A DNA stretch of 64,000 nucleotides from CALMFG01 sp963666035 (GTDB lineage Bacteria > Bacillota > Clostridia > Christensenellales > CALMFG01): the NCBI GenBank assembly GCA_963666035.2, contig CAXXJI010000016.1, positions 1 through 64,000 of the forward strand. The letters run 5' to 3'. The translations under genes and the position numbers were made by a program. The notes beneath the pieces are model-generated. The model did not search any database and had not been told where the DNA came from. It worked only from the letters and a program-made list of their open reading frames with translations. Of this stretch, positions 59,541 to 64,000 are shown piece after piece; positions within the stretch are counted from its first letter, which is position 1, and each line of letters starts with the position of its first letter.

Positions 59541-60752
59541 ATGGCACAAGAAAAAGTGGTTTTGGCATACTCTGGGGGACTGGATACTTCTATTATCATC
59601 CCATGGCTGAAAGAGAATTATGATTACGAAGTGATCGCAGTCGCCGGTGACGTGGGACAGGGTGAGGAGCTGGAACCTTTACACGAAAAAGCGATGAAGA
59701 CCGGTGCATCCAAACTCTATATCGCGGACCTGAAAGACGAATTTGTTGAAGACTTCGTATGGCCTACATTAAAAGCCGGTGCGGTTTACGAGAAAAAATA
59801 TCTGCTTGGCACATCCATGGCGCGGCCGGTGATTGCCAAAGCGCTGGTGGACGTGGCTAAAAAAGAAGGCGCGGTGGCGATCTGTCACGGCGCAACCGGC
59901 AAAGGCAACGATCAGGTGCGTTTTGAGCTGACCATCAAAGCACTGGCGCCCGAGCTGAAAATTATCGCACCCTGGCGGATTTGGGACATTAAATCCCGTT
60001 CGGACGCAATCGACTACGCGGCGGCAAGGGGCATCGATATTCCGGTGACCAAGAAACACCCGTACAGCATGGATAGAAACCTGTGGCACTTAAGCCACGA
60101 GGGCGGGGACTTGGAAGATCCGTGGAATACGCCGCAAAATCAAATGTTATTAATCTGCACACCGCCCGAGGAAGCACCGGATACTCCGGAGTATGTTGAG
60201 ATCGACTTCGAAAAAGGCATCCCTACCGCAGTGGGCGGCCAGAAAATGGGTGGCGTTAAACTGATTGAAACCCTAAACGAAATCGGTGCTAAGCACGGTG
60301 TGGGCATTGACGATATGGTGGAAAACCGTCTGGTTGGTATCAAGTCGCGCGGCGTGTATGAAAATCCGGGCGGGGAGATGCTGTATACTGCATTTTCCGC
60401 ACTGGAAAGTATCACGTTGGATCGAGAAACTGCACATTACCGCGAAGTTTTAGCAGTCAAGTTTGCCGATATCGTGTATAATGGACAGTGGTATTCGCCC
60501 TTGCGCGAGGCGCTTTCGGCTTTTGTCGATTCCACATGTGCATTGATGACGGGGAAAGTGAAGCTGAAATTGTACAAAGGCAATTGCGTGGCGGCGGGCG
60601 TCAAGTCGCCTTACACGCTGTATTCCGAAGACCTTGCGACCTTTGAGCATGACGACATCTATGACCACAAGGACGCGGGCGGGTTTATCAATCTGTTCGG
60701 ACTGCCACAGAAGGTAAACGCGATGCGCAACGCACGCATCGAAGGAAAATAG
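59541..60752 (+). CDS. argG: Argininosuccinate synthase
   Basis: A 403-residue N-type ATP pyrophosphatase joining citrulline and aspartate. The PP-loop is LAYSGGLDTSIIIPWL (residues about 8-23), with further signatures GATGKGNDQVRFE and NLWHLSHEGGDLEDPW. Length is normal. AAGGAG lies 7 bases before the ATG. argH follows after 20 bases. The argC operon supplies citrulline for this step, and the two operons share the same operator layout. Confidence 0.97.
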   Translation: MAQEKVVLAYSGGLDTSIIIPWLKENYDYEVIAVAGDVGQGEELEPLHEKAMKTGASKLYIADLKDEFVEDFVWPTLKAGAVYEKKYLLGTSMARPVIAKALVDVAKKEGAVAICHGATGKGNDQVRFELTIKALAPELKIIAPWRIWDIKSRSDAIDYAAARGIDIPVTKKHPYSMDRNLWHLSHEGGDLEDPWNTPQNQMLLICTPPEEAPDTPEYVEIDFEKGIPTAVGGQKMGGVKLIETLNEIGAKHGVGIDDMVENRLVGIKSRGVYENPGGEMLYTAFSALESITLDRETAHYREVLAVKFADIVYNGQWYSPLREALSAFVDSTCALMTGKVKLKLYKGNCVAAGVKSPYTLYSEDLATFEHDDIYDHKDAGGFINLFGLPQKVNAMRNARIEGK

Positions 60753-60772
60753 AATTTTAGGAAAAGAGAGAA

Positions 60773-62158
60773 ATGGAAAAGAAAAAACTTTGGGGCGGAA
60801 GATTTGAAGGACAACTGGATACGGATGCCGCAGGGATTAATTCTTCAATTTCATTTGATTATAAGCTGTACCGGCAGGATATCGCGGGATCACTTGCGCA
60901 TGCTAAGATGCTGGGCAAACAGGGAATTATCGACCAGACGGATGCCGACGCGATTGTGGCGGGCTTAAACGCCGTGCTGGCCGATATCGTTAGCGGCAAG
61001 GTGGATTTTACGCCGGACAATGAAGATATTCACATGAATATCGAAACGCTGCTGATTGCCAAAATCGGCGAAGCGGGCAAAAAACTGCATACGGGCAGAA
61101 GCCGGAACGATCAGGTGGCGTTGGATACCCGGATGTGGGTGAAAGACGCGATCGATGAAATATCGCTGACGCTGAAAGGACTGATGGGAACGCTGACGGA
61201 TTTGGCAGAAGAAAACCTGTCCATCATCATGCCTTCCTATACGCATCTGCAAAAAGCCCAGCCGACCACACTGGCGCACTATCTTATGGCATACTTTGAG
61301 ATGTTTAAGCGGGATTATTTTCGTTATCAGGACAGCAAAAAACGGGCGGATGTGATGCCGCTGGGTTCCGGTGCGCTGGCCGCCACCACCTATGACCTCG
61401 ATCGTGAATATGTGGCTGAACTTTTGAATTTTTCCGACATCACCGACAACTCAATGGATGCGGTTTCCGACCGGGATTATATTTTAGAGTTTCTGTTTGT
61501 GTCCTCGGTCTGCCAGATGCATCTCTCCCGGTTCTCGGAAGAGATTATCCTATGGAGCACCGGCGAATTCAATATGGTGAAACTCTCGGATGGTTTTTCC
61601 ACCGGTTCTTCCATCATGCCGCAGAAGAAAAACGCGGATATTGCCGAGCTGGTACGGGGCAAATCCGGACGGGTGTACGGCAACCTCATAGGTCTGCTCA
61701 CCACCATGAAGGGCCTGCCGCTGGCATATAACAAGGACATGCAGGAGGACAAGGAACCTTTGTTCGATACGGCCTATACGCTGAAGACCTGCATCCATGT
61801 TTTTGATAAGATGCTGAAGAATTTGACATTTAACAAAGACATCATGGCCGAGGCGGCGGGAAAAGGCTACACCAATGCGACCGACCTCGCTGATTATCTG
61901 GTCAAGAAGGGTTTGCCTTTTCGAAGCGCTCATGAAGTGGCCGGAAAAGTTGTTTTATACAGCGAAAAGAATAAACTTGCAATTTCGGATGTAGAACTGT
62001 ATACTTTAAAAGAGTTTTCCGATCTGTTTTCTGAGGATGTGTATCAGGCCATCTCGCTGGAAACCTGTGTCGAAAAGCGTAAAGTGTATGGCGGCCCCGC
62101 AAAAGCAAGTGTCTTAAATCACATCAAAAAGGCCAGGGCGCTGCTCGGTAAAATCTAA
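60773..62158 (+). CDS. argH: Argininosuccinate lyase
   Basis: A 461-residue member of the fumarase/aspartase superfamily that splits argininosuccinate into arginine and fumarate. It starts KLWGGRFEGQLD, has TGRSRNDQVALDTRMW and THLQKAQPTTLAHYL, and the mobile catalytic loop GSSIMPQKKN (residues 278-287, Ser280 region). Length is normal. AGGAAAAGAGAG precedes the ATG. Last gene of argG-argH. Confidence 0.97.
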   Translation: MEKKKLWGGRFEGQLDTDAAGINSSISFDYKLYRQDIAGSLAHAKMLGKQGIIDQTDADAIVAGLNAVLADIVSGKVDFTPDNEDIHMNIETLLIAKIGEAGKKLHTGRSRNDQVALDTRMWVKDAIDEISLTLKGLMGTLTDLAEENLSIIMPSYTHLQKAQPTTLAHYLMAYFEMFKRDYFRYQDSKKRADVMPLGSGALAATTYDLDREYVAELLNFSDITDNSMDAVSDRDYILEFLFVSSVCQMHLSRFSEEIILWSTGEFNMVKLSDGFSTGSSIMPQKKNADIAELVRGKSGRVYGNLIGLLTTMKGLPLAYNKDMQEDKEPLFDTAYTLKTCIHVFDKMLKNLTFNKDIMAEAAGKGYTNATDLADYLVKKGLPFRSAHEVAGKVVLYSEKNKLAISDVELYTLKEFSDLFSEDVYQAISLETCVEKRKVYGGPAKASVLNHIKKARALLGKI

Positions 62159-62196
62159 TATTAGCCAATCACAGAACATGTTTTACAACGAAGTAA

Positions 62197-62226
62197 AGCA
62201 AGGTTTAACCATTACCCTTGTTTTGT
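62197..62226 (+). terminator. Possible terminator after argH
   Basis: Short stem CAAGG/CCTTG (62199-62203 with 62216-62220), 12-base loop, then TTTTGTTT. Weak stem but a reasonable T tail. Confidence 0.45.
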
Positions 62227-62252
62227 TTCACATGCTTAAAAACCGGTTCTGT

Positions 62253-62266
62253 TGAATAATCATTAA
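62253..62266 (+). promoter_or_regulatory. ARG-box-like site upstream of the amino-acid transporter
   Basis: TGAAT-AATC-ATTAA differs from TGAAT-WWWW-ATTCA at one arm position and one spacer base. It lies 23 bases ahead of the substrate-binding protein ATG. Unlike argC and argG, no second copy at 20 bp is seen, and I find no clear promoter around it. Confidence 0.4.
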
Positions 62267-62288
62267 TTAACTTAAAAGGAGAAAAAGA

Positions 62289-63131
62289 ATGAAGAAAGTT
62301 TTAGTTGTTGTTTTGATATTGGCAATGGCTTTTGCGCTGGTCGCTTGTGAAAAAGCGGTTCCGGTGACTGAAACCGAAGTGACCATGGACGAAACCGATG
62401 CGGCTGAAGCACCGGCAGAAGAGATGACCGTTTTGACGGTTGCTATCGACGATACCTATCCTCCGATGGAATACATCGATGATAACGGTGAATTGGTTGG
62501 TTTCGATATCGAAATGACCAAAGCGATGGCTGAAAAAATGGGTATTGAAGTCGAATTCATCTCCACCGGATGGGACGGTATTTTTGCCGGACTCGCAGCC
62601 CAACAGTATGACTGCATTATCTCATCTGTTTCCATGACCGTGGACAGATTGGAAAGCATGGATTTTTCAGACCCGTATATGGCAAACGGACAGGTGATCG
62701 TTGTAGCGCCTGGCGATGACTCCATCACTTCTATGGAAGACTTGGCTGGAAAAAATGTTGGCGTGCAATTTGCCACCACAGCGGACGAAGCAGCTGACAA
62801 AGCGTTGGAATCTGTTGAATTCGAAAAAGTGGCTTTCGACGACATGACCACCTGCTTAACCGCGATGAAGGCCGGACAGGTTGACTGCATTGTGGCCGAC
62901 TATGCGGTAGCGATTGGTGCGGTTCAGGATGATCCGACTGCTTATGAAATCTCCTCGGTTGCGCTGACCAATGAACCGATTGCGATTGCGGTTGACAAAG
63001 GCAACACCGAACTTTTGGACAAGCTGAATGCGGCTTTGGACGAAGTGATTGCGGATGGCACCTTAAGTGCACTTTCAATCAAGTACATGGATGTTGACTT
63101 AACACAGGATATCGATACCGAATTACGCTAA
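62289..63131 (+). CDS. Polar amino-acid ABC transporter substrate-binding lipoprotein
   Basis: A 280-residue family 3 solute-binding protein. The signal peptide ends in LVAC with lipidated Cys20. A short acidic linker leads into the binding domains. Family marks are VAIDDTYPPMEYIDDNGELV, GFDIEMTKAMAEKMGIEVEF, WDGIFAGLAAQQYDCIISSV, and FSDPYMANGQVIVV. It captures a polar amino acid outside the cell; an aromatic clamp and acidic contacts cannot be resolved to a ligand here. Position after argGH and a candidate ARG box suggest arginine, ornithine or lysine, but glutamine or another polar amino acid is possible. AAAAGGAG precedes the ATG. Confidence 0.92.
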   Translation: MKKVLVVVLILAMAFALVACEKAVPVTETEVTMDETDAAEAPAEEMTVLTVAIDDTYPPMEYIDDNGELVGFDIEMTKAMAEKMGIEVEFISTGWDGIFAGLAAQQYDCIISSVSMTVDRLESMDFSDPYMANGQVIVVAPGDDSITSMEDLAGKNVGVQFATTADEAADKALESVEFEKVAFDDMTTCLTAMKAGQVDCIVADYAVAIGAVQDDPTAYEISSVALTNEPIAIAVDKGNTELLDKLNAALDEVIADGTLSALSIKYMDVDLTQDIDTELR

Positions 63132-63150
63132 AAAAGAAAATTGCCTAGAA

Positions 63151-63180
63151 AAGGCTTGCACATTGCAATGTGCAAGCCTT
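63151..63180. repeat. Perfect 30-bp palindrome between substrate-binding and permease genes
   Basis: Two exact 15-base arms, AAGGCTTGCACATTG and its complement, meet with no spacer. The trailing ATTATT is not a full T-run. In the mRNA this folds to a stable hairpin that can protect the abundant binding-protein message and let only part of transcription continue into the permease gene. Confidence 0.75.
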
Positions 63181-63246
63181 ATTATTAAAACAATTATAAT
63201 TTAATTGCTTTAATAATAAATACGTTTTTATATAAGGGGAAAAACC

Positions 63247-63909
63247 ATGTCAATTAACTGGAACCAGGTAGAACTCTTTGCGAAAGGAACGCTGACGACG
63301 GTTGAGCTGACGTTGCTCAGCATGTGCGTGGGCACGCTGTTGGGCCTGGTGATTTCACTGGGGCGCATATCGAAAAACCCAATCCTCAACAAAGTCACAT
63401 GGATTTATGTGTGGGTGTTCCGCGGAACGCCGCTGCTGTTGCAGATTATGATTGTATATTTGGCCATACCGCTGATGAGCATTCAGATTACAGGTGAACC
63501 GATTGCCATGACGCGTTTTATGTCGGCATGTATCGCGCTGACGCTGAATACAGCCGCTTATCTGGCCGAAATTTTCCGGGCAGGGATTTTATCCATCGAC
63601 AAAGGCCAGTTCGAGGCCGCCAAGGCGGTGGGCATGACGCACAGTCAAACCATGACCAAGGTGATTATTCCGCAGACTATCCGTGTAGTTCTGCCGCCTT
63701 ACTCCAATGAGTTCATCATGATCTTGAAAGACACCTCGCTGGTGTCAGCCATCGGGCTTGCAGAGCTGTACCGCGCTTCCGAAAAACTGTCTTCAGCTAC
63801 CGGAAAGTGGGAATATTTGTTTATCGCGGCGGCGGTGTATCTGGTCATGACCACACTGGCAACATGGGTGTTTTCAAAACTTGAAAAACGCTATTCGATC
63901 TTTGTATAG
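63247..63909 (+). CDS. Amino-acid ABC transporter permease (HisM/GlnP type)
   Basis: A 220-residue membrane permease with five predicted helices. The N-terminal GTLTTVELTLLSMCVGTLLG and WIYVWVFRGTPLLLQIMIVY are typical of the HisMQ family. The EAA loop contacting the ATPase is FEAAKAVGMTHSQTMTKVII. It probably works as a homodimer, since only one permease gene lies between the binding protein and ATPase. GGGG lies about 8 bases upstream of the ATG. The ATPase gene starts 21 bases after the stop. Confidence 0.94.
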   Translation: MSINWNQVELFAKGTLTTVELTLLSMCVGTLLGLVISLGRISKNPILNKVTWIYVWVFRGTPLLLQIMIVYLAIPLMSIQITGEPIAMTRFMSACIALTLNTAAYLAEIFRAGILSIDKGQFEAAKAVGMTHSQTMTKVIIPQTIRVVLPPYSNEFIMILKDTSLVSAIGLAELYRASEKLSSATGKWEYLFIAAAVYLVMTTLATWVFSKLEKRYSIFV

Positions 63910-63930
63910 GGAAAACGGGGGAGAGAAAAG

Positions 63931-64000
63931 ATGAGTATGATTAGAGGCGAGCATATCTACAAATCGTTCGGCGATTTGGAGGTGCTGAAAGATATTAATT
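63931..64000 (+). CDS. Amino-acid ABC transporter ATP-binding protein, partial
   Basis: Only the first 23 codons are inside the window (MSMIRGEHIYKSFGDLEVLK). The pattern of a first beta strand, the aromatic A-loop position (YKSFG) and LEVLKDIN is typical of GlnQ/HisP-type ATPases. GGGGGAGAGAAAAG precedes the ATG. It completes the three-gene transporter cassette. Confidence 0.88.
   Translation, partial: MSMIRGEHIYKSFGDLEVLKDIN

Noticed and set aside
1..64000. RNA genes, CRISPR arrays, insertion sequences, prophage or genomic island
   Set aside because: No cloverleaf-like tRNA sequence, repeat-spacer pattern, transposase, integrase or long direct repeats were found; operons are contiguous housekeeping genes with uniform coding character.

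Overview
The window is a gene-dense chromosomal stretch of a Gram-positive, low-to-mid GC bacterium, most likely an anaerobic member of the Clostridia (Firmicutes/Bacillota). The pointers are a PolC-type replicative polymerase, an IspH protein fused to four S1 domains (a clostridial arrangement), a single bifunctional Rel enzyme, HemZ, a class A penicillin-binding protein, and frequent TTG starts behind good Shine-Dalgarno sites. No rRNA, tRNA, CRISPR array, insertion sequence or prophage is visible. No gene-free stretch exceeds about 230 bases.

Layout. 1-2306 (minus): an ECF sigma factor gene (broken by a one-base frameshift), then a DUF4349 lipoprotein and a SIMPL-domain protein behind an ECF-type promoter. 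2419-5497 (minus): ppx-ppk polyphosphate operon. 5668-10262: arginine operon argC-argB-argD-argF plus a translationally coupled GNAT acetyltransferase. 10400-13832: MBOAT O-acyltransferase with two tandem SGNH-like membrane-anchored proteins (surface polymer O-acetylation). 13886-19868: HAD phosphatase, YhhN and YitT membrane proteins, MATE transporter, flavodoxin, nitroreductase, unknown membrane protein. 19920-21868: dusB and ftsY. 21956-28352: F-type ATP synthase operon. 28509-37117: cobU, a histidine phosphatase, an ACT protein, alr, 5-formyl-THF cyclo-ligase, rsmD, coaD, polC. 37229-39437: secD-secF. 39529-48605: recJ, rel, dtd, an MBL hydrolase, cmk, plsC, ispH-S1. 48742-53542: comEC, holA, hemZ. 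53502-56288 (minus): PBP1-type enzyme. 56489-57157: lipoprotein. 57203-59352 (minus): ruvC-ruvA-ruvB. 59541-62158: argG-argH. 62289-64000: polar amino-acid ABC transporter, cut by the right edge.

The most striking observation is in the ATP synthase operon. There is no separate delta gene (atpH). A segment that reads as the C-terminal, b-binding domain of delta is fused in frame to the N-terminus of the alpha subunit, giving a 604-residue alpha. Since F1 has three alphas but normally one delta, this implies an unusual stator or stoichiometry.

Other coherent signals follow. The argC and argG promoters share the same architecture, with paired ARG-box-like operators 20 bp apart over the -35 and -10; a third ARG-box-like site lies before the amino-acid transporter. 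An ECF promoter (GGAAC-N17-CGTC) sits directly after the sigma gene. An internal ribosome-binding site and start lie at the IspH/S1 boundary. Genes sigma and yitT each carry an apparent one-base loss, and hemZ has a suspicious 3' end at an A9 run, so base-level indels in the assembly should be suspected.
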